A stretch of 39,754 bases of DNA from Cyanodermella asteris. Taxonomy: Eukaryota > Ascomycota > Lecanoromycetes > Ostropales > Stictidaceae. The stretch lies in the NCBI GenBank assembly GCA_900618795.1, contig UYJD01000004.1, positions 446,824 to 486,577 of the forward strand. The letters are read 5' to 3'. Both the position numbers and the translations under genes were made by a program. Positions 22,701 to 33,828 of this stretch are shown here, one piece after another. A model generated the notes under the pieces. The model saw only the letters and a list, made by a program, of their open reading frames with translations. It made no database searches and had not been told where the DNA came from. How positions within the stretch are numbered: the first letter of the stretch is position 1; every line of letters begins with the position of its first letter.

Positions 22701-24660
22701 AACCATCGGATCCCCTGGTAACGCCAGTACCCGCCCTAGTCTCTTGCATCCGGATTCGGAAGGACGCAGACATAGCACGACCGCGGTGCCCGAGGCAGAT
22801 AGAGCCAGACCCGAATTCAACCGACTGAAAAGCGTCAAGCACAAGTCGAGTGCTATCAGTCTTCTCGGTCGGAGGGATAAATCGAATGGTTCGTACGGCA
22901 TGGCCCAGACAAGCACCAGCGTCGCTCAGGCATCTGGCGAAATGGACGGGCCATTCAATCAGGAAACGTCTGACGATACGCCTGCACCTGAGCCGGCGCC
23001 TGAAGACGGACAGGTCAACAAGACTACTGCCAAATATGCCGTTGGGCACAACTATCGAGGGGGCGATCCTAACGTGACCAAGTTGCTAGACAGCCTTGCT
23101 GCCCACAATCCATTGCATGACGAAGCAGAGTTTGGCCCAAAGGTGTTCTCCAAACAGCGATCCTTGCCTGGGCAAACAAATGCATCTCGAGAGCCTTACA
23201 GACCCAAGGGTATACACGTGGCAACTTTTGGTGAGCATTCGGGTCCAATCACTCGCCTTGTGGCGGCACCCGACCATGCTTTTTTCCTCTCAGCTTCAAA
23301 CGATGGGACAATCAAAGTGTGGGATCGGCACCGTTTTGAACGCAGTCTCATTCATCGCGCTCGCCATACGCATCGGCAAGGCGAAGGTGCTGGGGTAACT
23401 TGCCTGGCTTTTGTCGAGAACACGCATAGCTTTGTGAGCTGTGGCTCAGATGGCAGTGTGCACGTCGTCAAGGTGGACTTCGCCTGGGTAGGAGAAAGCC
23501 CGAAATACGGGAAGTTAAGGCTCAAAAGAAACTACCGACTGCTGCGAGGTGAATTCGCTGTTTGGTGTCAGCATTTCAGAACTCCTGAAGAAACGCCCAA
23601 GCTGGATGCGAACTCTATCTTGATTCTCCTCACCAATACGGGCCGGATACTTGCCCTGGACCTGCGTACCCTGAAGACGCTGTACACCATAACTGTGCCC
23701 CTGCATTACGGAACTCCAACGACAGCCTGCCTCAGTGCTGACAGGACATGGTTGCTCGTAGGTACGAACACAGGTGTATTGTCGCTCTTCGACCTGCGCT
23801 TCCAGCTCGGCATCCGATCATGGGGCTTCGCAGGTGCGTTTCCTGTCAACCGCATAAGCCTCTACGAGCGGCCACAATACAAGGACACTACAGCGAGTGC
23901 CGATCTACAAGTTCCACTTCATGATGAGCGCGGCGACCGCACAGTCGTGGTCGCTGGGGGCACAGGGAATAACGACATCACGGTCTGGGACATTGAGAAA
24001 ATGAGCTGCACTGAGGTATTCCGGGTGGGCATAGAAGGTACGACCGCCAGTGGGAAGCCTTCAGGCCTGGCAACGAGCAAAGATGTGCATAAAGCTCTTC
24101 AGCCGGTGCCTGTTGATGAAATGCGACCTGAAGAGCTTCTTGCGCGCATCGACAAAAGCACCGCTACCGAATCGAACCAAGACCAGAGCCCAAGGACAAT
24201 TTTCTGCGATGGCGCTGTCCCACGAGAAAGACCAGAAGCACAGGAAAGACCAAATGCGCCGTCCGTAGAGGTCGACCGGAGCCAGAGAATAACACCCACA
24301 AGATTTCTCTTTGCGGGCGGTGCCGATCGCAAGGTCAGGTTTTGGGCTCCAAGCGCTCTCTCAACCAGTGCGGTCTTGTCGGGGTCAGGCGCAAATGAGA
24401 CGCAGCCACGCTATCAGAGTGTTCAGAGTGCCCTCATGCCCGGGCTAGTGTTCAATATCGAATTACCCGAAATCAAAACAGACCGGGCCAAAGTTGAGGA
24501 GAGAAGACGACTTGGTAGAACCCTCATTATGCACAAGGAACAACAGGCGCTGCTCAGAGGCCATTTGGATGTTGTCACCGACATCATAATATTGAATGGC
24601 AAGGAGGGTAAATTTGTCATCAGCGCAGACAGGAAAGGCGTCATTTGTGTTTTCCAGTAA
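19760..24660 (+). CDS. VPS15: VPS15, regulatory kinase subunit of class III PI3-kinase
   Basis: Membrane-anchoring subunit of the Vps34 PI3-kinase complexes in autophagy and endosomal sorting; 1615 aa. Exon 1 is 19760-19973, the intron 19974-20026 (53 nt), exon 2 20027-24660. The N-terminus MGQSVS fits an N-myristoylation signal. The kinase domain (about 25-300) has the Vps15-type catalytic loop HGDIKAENVL and DFS in place of DFG, then SGRRTCYLAPERF. HEAT repeats follow (about 380-770), with helices such as VLPFLVTLLNDPSDDVKMAA. A long Ser/Pro-rich linker precedes a C-terminal WD40 propeller from about residue 1070 (ASNDGTIKVWDRH, SCGSDGSVHVVK, GNNDITVWDIEK, ILNGKEGKFVISADRKGVI). All expected parts are present. 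Position 52, where the ATP-binding Lys is expected, appears to be Arg. Confidence 0.96.
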
Positions 24661-24785
24661 CCGACTGTTAGCTGTCGAGCGCTCGTCGATGAAATCAACG
24701 CGTCAGCAATCCAAGATATCCATAGCACAAGGAGCTTACAATGCACCCCAAGCGACCGCGAACACTGTGGGAGGCTCCTTCGTCG
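24661..24785. other. Tight convergent gap VPS15 / unknown protein
   Basis: Only 125 bp separate the two stop codons, so the 3' untranslated regions of both transcripts probably overlap. Confidence 0.5.
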
Positions 24786-26032
24786 CTACCAAGGACTAGG
24801 TTGGCATTGGCGGGTTGCAGATATATTGGCGGCAAAGGGGGCTCCGAGAATAATGTTTTCACGCCGTCGTCCATTCTCGGGCTCTATTTGATGCCTCCGC
24901 TTTCTGAGGATAGAGGGGTCCAGAAGCGACTTCTCGTCCGTCTGTGGTTTGACGGGTCGAGCGATGGGTTCTTCCAGCAGGGGCTTGTCGAGCCTGTGCG
25001 CCTCATTCGAGATAGTCGAGGCATTACTCCGATCGTAATCGAGAATACCTTCCGGCAGCTCGCTGTAGGATGTTCCGGGTCTAAGTGTCTCCGAGTGTGC
25101 ATCTAATCTGTCGGAAGTGTTATGGTCTGTTTTGCTCGCTTCGAATGGTTGGCCACTCCACTTTTCGTATTCCCCATTCGCCATCTCTCCGCTCTGAAAA
25201 CCTGGGTGCACAGCACCTTGCTGGTGATTCTCTGTGGGCTTCAGAGGGAGCCTCACAGGGTGAAGGTACTCTGATTTTCCTGAGGTTGCCCTGGCAAGTT
25301 CATTGGCTGTTATTGTGGTTGAATCATGCTTGACATACTTGCTCTGAGAAGTAGCCTCTTTTGTACGATTCGACAATGTGCGTTGTTCGCTACCCCATGA
25401 CGTCCTCACGCTCCGACTCCCAGTATATTCGTAGATATCCCGAGCGCTGTAGAATGATTGCGGGCTGAGCTCTGGCTTCGCTTTTTTGGTCGGTGGAGTC
25501 TCGACGTCGCCTACCGTGCGCTTCAGTCCCCTGGCTTTATCCGGACTCTGACATGGCTGCTCCTTTGCGAGTACCGGGGAAGCTTCAGCGGCTCGATCTA
25601 GCACCTCTAGTGCGAACAAAGAGGGGGACAGCCTTTCGAAGATGTCATTGTACTCAAATATGGGAAGTGGCGGCTCCATTTCTGGCAACTGCGGCCCACC
25701 TTTCTTGTTCGACGTGCGAAGTGTAGTTTGGAGAAGAATGAAGGCAGCTTTTGAGCATGAAGGCTTCTGTTTCTCCAGAAGACACAAAGTCAGCTCTGTG
25801 CCACTATTCCCCGGACCAGATTGTCTCGTACCTGGTCAAGGCCTCCATCTTGCCAGATATTTGGAAGTGGCAGCTCGACCTTTCGTCCCCTGCGCACCTT
25901 GGGAGCGAAGCTATCATCGAGCCGAAATGGCGTCTTACCAGCATTGGCCACCTTCGACAGTAGCTGGAGTGCAGGCTTGCTGACGGTTATTCGCTCGCCT
26001 CGTGGCACTGTCGCTTTGGCAATCGATGTCAT
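24786..26032 (-). CDS. Unrecognised nuclear-looking protein
   Basis: I do not recognise this protein. Two frames join cleanly: exon 1 from ATG 26032 (MTSIAKATVPRGERITVSKP) to 25832, an intron 25831-25767 (65 nt, GTACGA donor, AGCTGAC branch, AAACAG acceptor), and exon 2 25766-24786, for 393 aa. The first 150 residues look ordered: PALQLLSKVANAGKTPFRLD, a basic patch (KVRRGRKVELP), SKAAFILLQTTLRTSN and FEYNDIFERLSPSLFALEVL. The remainder is polar and low in hydrophobic residues. TPPTKKAKPE is a likely nuclear localisation signal, and RKRRHQ near the end another. There is no enzymatic motif. Function is unknown; the ordered N-terminus and disordered tail would fit a chromatin or cell-cycle adaptor, but this is speculation. 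Confidence 0.68.
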
Positions 26033-26136
26033 GGCAACATGGAGGACTACTGAATGAGACTTGCTCGTCACCAGACCACGGGATGATAAGAACGGAGATA
26101 GGTATTTTCGACAACAATTAAAGATGGAGCTGAGCT

Positions 26137-27478
26137 GTGCCCGCCCGCCAGCAACAAGGGGAGAGCAGAAATAGTGTGTACAGTAGAGCTAAAGGAAAGC
26201 TACTGAGCGTGGGTCGTTCCTTCCTTTTCTTCAGCCTTGTGCTTTCAACTGGGTTCCACGTCGCTTCTAGAGTGGCTCCGTGCGGCTCGATAGTCGTGTT
26301 CACCAGCAACTACCCCAAAGGCTCGATGTTTGTGAACACCAACAGAAGACTTTTGTCACCCAATCATTTGACATATGGATACGCATGGAGCATCGTGAAC
26401 CAGAGTACGCTTCCGGTCCCACAGCCGCAATACTATCCACTCAATACTGCCCTCGAGGAGAGTCGATCGTACCGGATCAGCGTCGCCCTCGCACCCACAG
26501 GATACGACGTGACTTTCGGCGCCTCGCTTCTTGCTTTCGTCCCTAATGCGGTAGCTGTGAGTTCAATGTATTCTACTTTTGGCTCAGGTAAGCCTAATGC
26601 CGGAACATGGGCATTTGGCCGTTTTCAAGACCAAGCAGCATACGTGAAAGACGTCGAGGTTCAGGCAAGGAACGGATCGGTACCCTACAAAAAGGACACT
26701 GACTAGCCCTGATGTCTTGAATGAGTACGGAGTTGCCGCGAACGAAGATCTGGTCTGTCTGGATGGCGGTAAACGGGACCGTCTGATACGGAGTGGAGAT
26801 TTTGTCCACTCTCTGCGCCCCGTCCTGGCGAGCACGTATCGGACGGGCTACTTGTGCGAAACAATCAAGCAGGCGTACAAATGGGCCACCGATTCCGGAC
26901 CTGTGAAAGGCTTTACTTCGATCTCAAGTCTTTGGCTTGACTGATTGTCAAGATTTGTTTTTGAATTCAATTGGTAGCCCTTATCGTTCGACTGGAGACG
27001 TTACTTCTACTGAAAAGCTTGTGGCCTCAGATCAAGACGAATGCGGCAAGCAGACTGGCTTTCAACGACAACTCTACAGGGCTCACGCTCACGCCTTCAG
27101 ATGATGCATATCTCTTGCTTCGGTCTATTTCAACAGCATTGGAAAATCAGCAGTGAACGCCGTTGCTCTCCAGGACCTTGTCCGAATCGCCAAAGCAATG
27201 AACGATTGCCGGAGTATGCGCTGGGAATCAGTGCGACGACATCGGGGTTGGAGACGTGGCAGTTCAGGCCGTTGGTGCGTGGCCTGGGCTTGGGCTATGT
27301 AAATGGGACGGTGCAGACGGCCCATGGGCCAACTGAGGGGAGCTGGCTGCTGGGGAAGACGAGCGTGAGAGTCAATGTGAGCGCGTCGGCAGGGACCTCT
27401 GGCCGGGTTGTGCTGCCGGGAGACAAGACACAAAGTATTCGAAGCGGAAGGCCGACTCAGGTGCCGGCACATATATGA
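26137..27478 (+). pseudogene. Frame-broken reading frame, possibly a decayed membrane protein gene
   Basis: Protein-like segments follow one another in changing frames. The first (26137-26706) has a hydrophobic stretch near the N-terminus (SFLFFSLVLSTGFHVASRV) and then a plausible folded part (YRISVALAPTGYDVTFGASL). Later pieces include LWPQIKTNAASRLAFNDNST and YLLLRSISTALENQ (26971-27156), VNAVALQDLVRIAKAMND in the next frame from about 27152, and EYALGISATTSGLETWQFRP in a third frame to 27478. The change of frame near 27150 falls between adjacent residues that read as continuous, with no room for an intron, which argues for a frameshift rather than splicing. A GTAAGC donor at 26588 means some breaks could still be introns. 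The family is not recognised. It may be a dead copy of an accessory gene or contain sequence errors. Confidence 0.35.
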
Positions 27479-27921
27479 ATGCTTCATAACCGCGCTGGGT
27501 GCTGTGTATGAAGCAGAATCAGTGACCTTTGAACGTTCTACGGATTTGGAAAAATCGCCGCGATAATCCAACAAAGTGGGCAAAATTGGTGTGATATGAT
27601 TGTGATGGTGGCAGCATTTACCACCCTCGCGCTTTCTGCTAAATATAATCGAACCGCAAGTCGTTACCTCGTCCAGCCCTCTGCTTTCTGAACGCCTCTT
27701 TTGATGCCGTAAAACGCCGAGATGTGAGTCAGGTCCGAGAGATACTGAGTAGACCTTAAATATCATGCCAGCCCGAGCAACGCAGGATTGAGCAAGATTT
27801 ATACAGGCTGCCTTTGCAGGCAGAACTTCGAGTCAGGGTACACGAAGCCCGCTTCTTCTCGAAGTTTGGTCAGGAAGTCCACCATTCCAATCCGTGTCTC
27901 CAAACCAGGTGATGTTTACTT
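27479..27921. other. Gap between the broken frame and the AGC kinase
   Basis: About 440 bp downstream of two convergently placed reading frames; likely 3' flanking sequence. A minus-strand open frame across 27125-27766 has no domain-like features. Confidence 0.4.
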
Positions 27922-30049
27922 TCAACCCCTCGGATGGTCGAGATGGTCGTCACCGTCATGGTGTAATGTGACGCTGTTGAACTCTTCAAATGGATCTGCG
28001 ATAACCTCTCCGCCAGGTGTGGCCAGCCCAGAATCAAGAGGAACCCCCTTCAGCTTTCCTGGGTTCAGTCCGCCAATAGCAGCGGTATCTTTTCCGATAT
28101 CCACCGAAGCACTTTCTTTGACGTTTCTGAAGTTTACGGTGTCGATTGCCCGGCCCTTATGCGGGATAATCGGAGGCTTCATGTTTCGCAAAAGTGCCCA
28201 CTGCAGAGTTCTGAAGAAGGGATGCGTCTTGACGTCTGACGCCCCAGCGCGTGAGCCTAGTCGCCTGAGCTCGTCTTTCGTCAACAATTTCCGGATGATC
28301 GATTTGCACATTCTAACCCTTGTCAGTATAAATTCAAGAATGTTCACAGCTGGAAACTCACGTTGATACTGATGGGCAGCCGGAGCCTTCTGGAAATGGA
28401 ACATCATCTCGGAGAATGTTGGCAAATGTGGCATTGCGGTTCTTGCCCTTGAAAGGCGTTGTGCCGTAGAGCATTTCGTAGATCAGGATACCAAGCGTCC
28501 ACCAATCGACAGCACTAGTGTGACCATTTCCCTTGATGACCTCGGGGGCGATGTATTCTTCCGTGCCGACGAACGAGTTTGTGCGAAAATTGGCAATGCA
28601 TGATTTGGTGTCGATGGTAGGCAGGTTGGAGGGCTGGGTGCCCACACCATTCCTTCCAACTATCATTGTGGGCTGACCACCACCATCAGACTGTTTCGAC
28701 AAATCAAAGTCGCTCAACATGATGTGGCCCGACTGATGAAGGAGAATGTCTGTCAACATTGTCAGCATCCACGTGAACGAAATCTTGCACTGAACTCACT
28801 CTCTGGCTTCAAGTCACGGTAGATGAAGCCCATTAGGTGCAGATATTCCAGTGCAGCAGTGACTTCGGCTGCGTAGAAACGTGCATCGTCTTCCGGGATA
28901 CACTTCCCGGGTCTGGTCTGGAGGGCGCGGAAAAACTCGCCACCACTGCAATATTCCATGCAGAGATACAGCGATTCGTCGGATTGAAACGAGTGATATA
29001 GCGTGACAATGAATGGATGGTTGCTGGTTGCGAGAATTTCTTGCTCGGCGAGAGCTCGCTTGATCTTGTTGCGCTTGATCATTTCCTTCTTGCTCAGAAC
29101 TGGGGCTTGTCAGTAAGGCTGAACTATCGTAGCTGGATCCGGGCTCACCTTTCATGGCATAGAGCCGGCTACTCTTTTTCTCCCTGACCAGATATACCTT
29201 TCCAACATCGCCTTTGCCAATAAGCTTGATCTTGTCAAAGCTGCTAGGACCAACCTCGACATCCCTGACTTTGATGCTATTGCTCGAGTATGTTCTGCGG
29301 AAGGCGACGTTCTGACGAATCTGCCCAGGCGTAGGCAGCGTTCCGTTCGCGTGAGGTACAGGCAACATAAAGTCACTTCCCAAAGCGCTGATAGTGTCAC
29401 CACCGTCGGCGATGGCGCTTTCAGAGTCCAAGGAGCCATTGCTTGTGCTTGTTCCCGTCGCTAATGCCGACTTGTCCGTCTTTTTGTCCGATTTGGAAAA
29501 CAGCCCCTGTGCATTCGGAGCAGATGCGACCCGGCGAAGCTTCCTGGCCAATTCCTCCTTCTTGCTGGCAATGGTGGCGTCGTTGGCGGCGCCAGCAGGC
29601 GTGATTTTTGGCGTGGGTGGTGTTCCAGGAGGGCTGTTCGGAACACTGCCTTCGTTGTGATGTCTCAAAGCCGGAGGTCCCTGATGCGCGAAGTAGGGGT
29701 TCGCGTGGGCCGTGGGGGACATGCTATCGTCGAGTGCGTTGCCTTCGCTTCCCATTGTCATGGAACGATTCCTTGTCAAACCACCCAGAAATCTGCTCTG
29801 CCTTGTCTGTTTCTTCTCATGTCCAGCTGTGGAGGGCGGGCTGAGCACGCCCTCGCTGCTTGGACCGGCCTTGTGTCCATGTGTCTTCTCGCTCGAACTC
29901 GTGATTCTAAACAAGCTCTTGATCTTCTGTGGTATATGTGACGAGGTAGTACTGAGCTTTGAGATATTTGACGTGCCGGAGACGGTGCGTTTCTCCGAGC
30001 TGATGGCGCCCTTGGAGTCGTTGGCATGAAAGCGGTTGAGTCCGGCCAT
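27922..30049 (-). CDS. nrc-2: AGC serine/threonine kinase, nrc-2 / Fpk1 type
   Basis: Full-length AGC kinase of 659 aa, from ATG 30049. Exons: 30049-29149, 29099-28800, 28749-28362 and 28312-27922; introns of 49, 50 and 49 nt restore the frame at every join. The first 265 residues are Ser/Thr/Pro-rich and probably disordered. The kinase domain starts with [12 protein letters not shown] (from residue 277) and the ATP Lys300 in YAMK. The catalytic loop is YRDLKPEN across the exon 2/3 junction. DFDLSK stands in place of DFG, typical of this subfamily. The activation segment is [14 protein letters not shown]. The tail has DPFEEFNS, a hydrophobic-motif-like FxxF. Yeast Fpk1/Fpk2 phosphorylate aminophospholipid flippases, and Neurospora nrc-2 represses conidiation; the same role here is inferred from the subfamily signature. 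Confidence 0.94.
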
Positions 30050-31875
30050 GGTGCTACCCGATAACTAGAATTCGTGGAGCAAGAGGTGATACGATGAGGC
30101 GTCTCGACGATGACAAGTAAGAAAAGATCGGTGCGGAAAAGGCGGTAGAGATAGACGTTGTCGAGGATTAGAAAGCGGGTTTGAACATGGCGTCGGAGTG
30201 AAGTTGAAAGTGGTTGCGGGCTCTGACCATTGCAGGTGAGGTTAGGTGAGGGAAGGAAGGGCGACAGGCGCAACAGGTGATGATAGGAGAGTAGCAAGTA
30301 GTGAAGATGAGGTCGAGGAGGGAAGGTGCAGTCTATTGTTGGCAGAGCAGAGGAACGCTCATGGCCGCGCAACCGGATGGGCTGCAGGTGGATCTCTGAA
30401 CTGAAATGTGTAGAGGGCGATTTGTGGAGGTGGAGGGCGGAGCAGAATAGCCGAGAGAGGTTCAGGCTTCGTTACGAGGCAGCATGTCGTGCCGGGGGAG
30501 GTTTCGAGATGGGTCAGGACATGGAAGACAAGGAGGTGTGAATCGCTGGTCTACGTGCTGAGGCTGGTTTTAGTTGGCGGGCCGGTTGCTTTACTTTTGC
30601 ACCGGGGGGGGGGCGAGTGTTTGTCAGCCGCACAGCCAGACTCGCCAGCTCCGCCGAAACAGACAAGTCACTTACTCCTCCTTACCGCAGCCCGTGGGCC
30701 AAGAGCTATTCTAGTACCAACGCGCTTCTTCTCGAATTGAGTGCGCTGTGCCAACCTACGACTCGCCACGGCGGCAGCAGCTCCTCGCGTTCTAGATCCT
30801 GAACTGCCTGCCCATGTGCCGCTGTCATGAACGCCCTACTGCTCCAAAGCTGCATTGGCATAGTCATCACTAGCCTGCGCAACAAAAAGATGACAGCGTC
30901 TGTCGCGGCAATCACTAGACATTCGTCGACCAACGCCGAGTTCGAGTTCGTTCGAAAGGGTCGTGGCACAAGTACGCCTCGTACCCTTGACTCGCCTTGC
31001 ACAGCCCTGTCTGCTGACCTGGCACGACACGTTGGAATTTGACGGCACCGTCTTCGTACGATAATTGGTGAAGAATCGTGAGCTGGCATGCAGACGATAG
31101 CAGACATACTTTTGGTAAGCGACGAAGGGGGAAGGTTGTCACACCGCGGCTGAAAGGGCCATACTTATCGCACAGCCGGATTCATGCGGGGGTACAGGAT
31201 GCAGCACACGCCTGCAGGATCACCGCGAACTTGCCATGAGGCGGCAGCCGGGGTTCAAATCGCCGGAATAGAACTGGTGGCTCTGCGAAGTCGGCTGATG
31301 TTGAATTGCAGTTCGTTGCGAGGACAAAATGACTACATCGGATACTGGATCCAGGTTGCGCCAAACGTCGGGCCAATTATACCGGTCTTTGCTGATGAGC
31401 GAGAAGCGTCGTGATTTCAATTTGCCAGGCTCAGCGACTTCTGCACTCCCTGTCTCATCCGGCCTGCAACCTCAGTAGTCCATGCTATTAGTCCGGCTGC
31501 TTCACTTTCGCTGAGAACCACGCTATAGACGATTTCGATGGCCGTGACGAGCAAAGGTCCAGACTCGCAGAGCCTGATGCGTCAGCCGCAGAAAATACAG
31601 GAGTCGGGTGAGACATACACTACACTCAATACAATTGCCAAAGAGGTTTAGAACAGTCCAGGCGGGTTCAAGATCTGTGCACGTGTGTGCGTCAGATTGT
31701 GGCTTCGATCCGATGTCATCGAAACGACCTCGTCATGCCTTGATTCGTGCACCGATGTGCGACTACGCCCTACCACCACACGTCTTCAAACAAGCAGCTT
31801 CTCAGTGTTCAACTTCTATACTTCGTTCTACGTGCGTTCTCGGCCCAATCGAAATTGTATGCTTTGTACTTGATC
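30050..31875. promoter_or_regulatory. Long divergent region, AGC kinase / GH76
   Basis: About 1.8 kb between divergent starts. The kinase side (30050-30380) is pyrimidine-rich when read on the minus strand and has two short upstream reading frames, 30362-30333 and 30230-30168. A run of ten G lies at 30604-30613. No open frame in the region looks like a protein. A long 5' leader for the kinase is likely, as such regulators often have one. Confidence 0.45.
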
Positions 31876-33333
31876 ATGGGGTGCTTCGGTATATTCAAAA
31901 AGTGTTTTGATCCCGATCAGTCGGGAGGACCGGGTCCTAAGCCGCATCAGCCGACGTCTGCAGCCACGACTTTAGATGGACAACCACCAGTAGTCAATGC
32001 CAGCAACAAACCTCGAGCCGATCCGAGTACTTATGAGGCAACACAGGCAGCCATTGACTGCTATTTGCATGGGAAGAAGGACGACGGAGGTATGCTCAAT
32101 CTCATAGACGGTGTCACAGTATTTATGATCAAGAAATATATTACTTTTGCATTGAGAAATCCCACCCATGTCATGCACACCAACACTGTTACCTTGAATA
32201 CCCAGTGATCCAAGTTGTGCTAGATCTAATTTTCACTTACAGAAATCAACGGTGTTGGTTGGTGGCAGGTCGCCAACAGCTACAGTGCCATAGCTCTCCA
32301 CGATGCCTACACTCACTCAAACCGCAACCTGAGCACGATTAGACAGCAGTTAGATCGCTGCCATCACAAGCGCTACCGTCACTTCATCAACGAGTTCAAC
32401 GACGACACCCTCTGGTTCGGCAATGCTCTCATGGACCTCTACGACGCCTCCTCGCACACTGACGGCTGGCTCCTCGACAACGCCTCTCGCACCTGGTCCC
32501 ACTGCTCCAAGTACCAGCTGCCGGACAATAAGTACTTTATCGAGAACGGCGCTGCGGACATGGGCGGCGCCATGCTCTGGACAAGCAAGGACGGCGAAGA
32601 CGGTGCGAACACGATTACGACCGGCTTGTTCGTGGAGCTCAGCGCCAGACTTGCCCTGACCGTGCCGGCGTCCGGGAAGGACCCGGGACGGACTGGCGCC
32701 CACGTCTACCTGAGGGCAGCGGAAAAGGGGATTGCGTGGATTCTGAGAGAGGTCTACAAGAAAGACGAGCACATTATCCTCGACGGCATCAACATGAAGG
32801 ACGAGGAGAATGCTCGGAATCAGTGGACGTTTACGTACACGACCGGCCAGACCATTGCGGCTCTCGCTCACTTTGCCAGGGCCCTGCGGCAGATTCCGAG
32901 TCATGGAAAAGAGGCCGAAGCGGCCGAGTACATGCAGACGGCATGCGTGATCGCAAAGTCGAGCTTCCATCGCGGCATCTGGACGAACGACGAAGGCGTG
33001 TTGATCGAAAACCGGAAAGGTAGCAAGGATCCATGGAAAGGCGACGACGGCTGGGCCTTCCCGAGTGTGATGGTTAGGTCCATTGGCAAGCTGTACAGGT
33101 GTTTGAAGGACGACGGCTGGACCGGCCAGGGCTCGGAATTTGGCGAAACGGCCGATGGGGCGAAAGCGTTTGTCGAGACCCAGTTTAGGTCGAACCGCGA
33201 GAAGAATTGTAGTGACGGGGGACGCGGAAATCAGTATGGTCCGTGGTGGGAAGGTCCGTTCGAGTGCCCGACAGCTCATTCACAGATGGCGGTGCTGGAT
33301 GTCATGGCTGCAATTCATGCGGTCAGAGATTGA
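31876..33333 (+). CDS. GH76 family endo-alpha-1,6-mannanase-like protein
   Basis: A 434-aa protein with a GH76 (alpha/alpha)6 fold. Exon 1 is 31876-32089, the intron 32090-32242 (153 nt, longest in the window) and exon 2 32243-33333. The adjacent acidic pair Asp125-Asp126 in EFNDDTLWFGNA matches the catalytic DD of GH76. A following block (GGAMLWTSKDGEDGANTITT, then GLFVELSARLAL) matches the conserved substrate region, and YTTGQTIAALAHF and GDDGWAF continue the repeat helices. The chosen ATG gives MGCFGIFKKCF, with no signal peptide. An in-frame upstream ATG at 31747 would add 43 residues with a hydrophobic stretch. Fungal relatives (Dcw1/Dfg5) are GPI-anchored and cross-link wall mannoproteins; the C-terminus here has no GPI-like hydrophobic tail, so location differs or is unresolved. 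Confidence 0.88.
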
Positions 33334-33558
33334 AGCTGAGCTCGATGCGGAGCTGGAGCCGCTGGGCAAGCTTGTCCCCGAAGAGTCCCAGACGACGCGC
33401 ATTTGTTGATAAATGGAGTTTGGACTTCATGAGGGCATCGATCGCATTCCCCGGTTCCGCCTCGTATTAATTGAATCATCTGCAAGCTTGACACCGTCCT
33501 GATGCGCTCGTAATCCAGTATCGTAGACAAAAAAACTGCCAAAAACTCCCTTTCCACC

Positions 33559-33828
33559 ATGGCCACGCTCAGCGTCGAACCCGGGCTCTTCACTACCCCT
33601 GCCCTTCACCTCCACTTCACTTCAACCCCCTTTCACAACCCCTCCGGAGCCTCGGAACCACCTCCAAAACACTCGGAGCCGCCAGCAGACTTCCTGGACT
33701 CATTCATCAAGATCCCAGCTTCACAAAACCAAAAAGACCGAACCGACAAAAAGACAAAAAAAGGCTCCGATCCCTGGTCCACAGCAAACGCCGCCACGAG
33801 AGATATGGCGTCGAAGGGTGTGGCATAA
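33559..33828 (+). CDS. Possible small protein of 89 aa
   Basis: The ATG at 33559 sits in CACCATGGC, an excellent initiation context. The 89 codons encode a Pro/Ser/Lys-rich, probably disordered peptide with a basic patch (KDRTDKKTKKGSD). No domain and no signal peptide. It lies about 225 bp beyond the GH76 stop on the same strand. The frame could be a real small gene or the first exon of one that splices onward; the weak amino-acid complexity makes chance possible. Confidence 0.4.
   Translation: MATLSVEPGLFTTPALHLHFTSTPFHNPSGASEPPPKHSEPPADFLDSFIKIPASQNQKDRTDKKTKKGSDPWSTANAATRDMASKGVA

Noticed and set aside
27125-27766. 213-codon minus-strand frame
   Set aside because: Composition is random-like with no motif, and it lies opposite the more protein-like plus-strand segments.
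29776-30372. 198-codon minus-strand frame overlapping the kinase start
   Set aside because: It begins at a non-ATG codon, runs through the leader and overlaps the kinase N-terminus in another frame, with no recognisable features.
31247-31275. GGGTTCAAATCGCC, resembling a tRNA B box
   Set aside because: The flanking bases do not form a T-arm stem and no matching A box or acceptor stem was found upstream.
32350-33279. 309-codon open frame on the minus strand opposite the GH76 gene
   Set aside because: Fully inside the GH76 coding exon, which has catalytic motifs on the plus strand; the antisense frame looks like a by-product of codon bias and has no motif.
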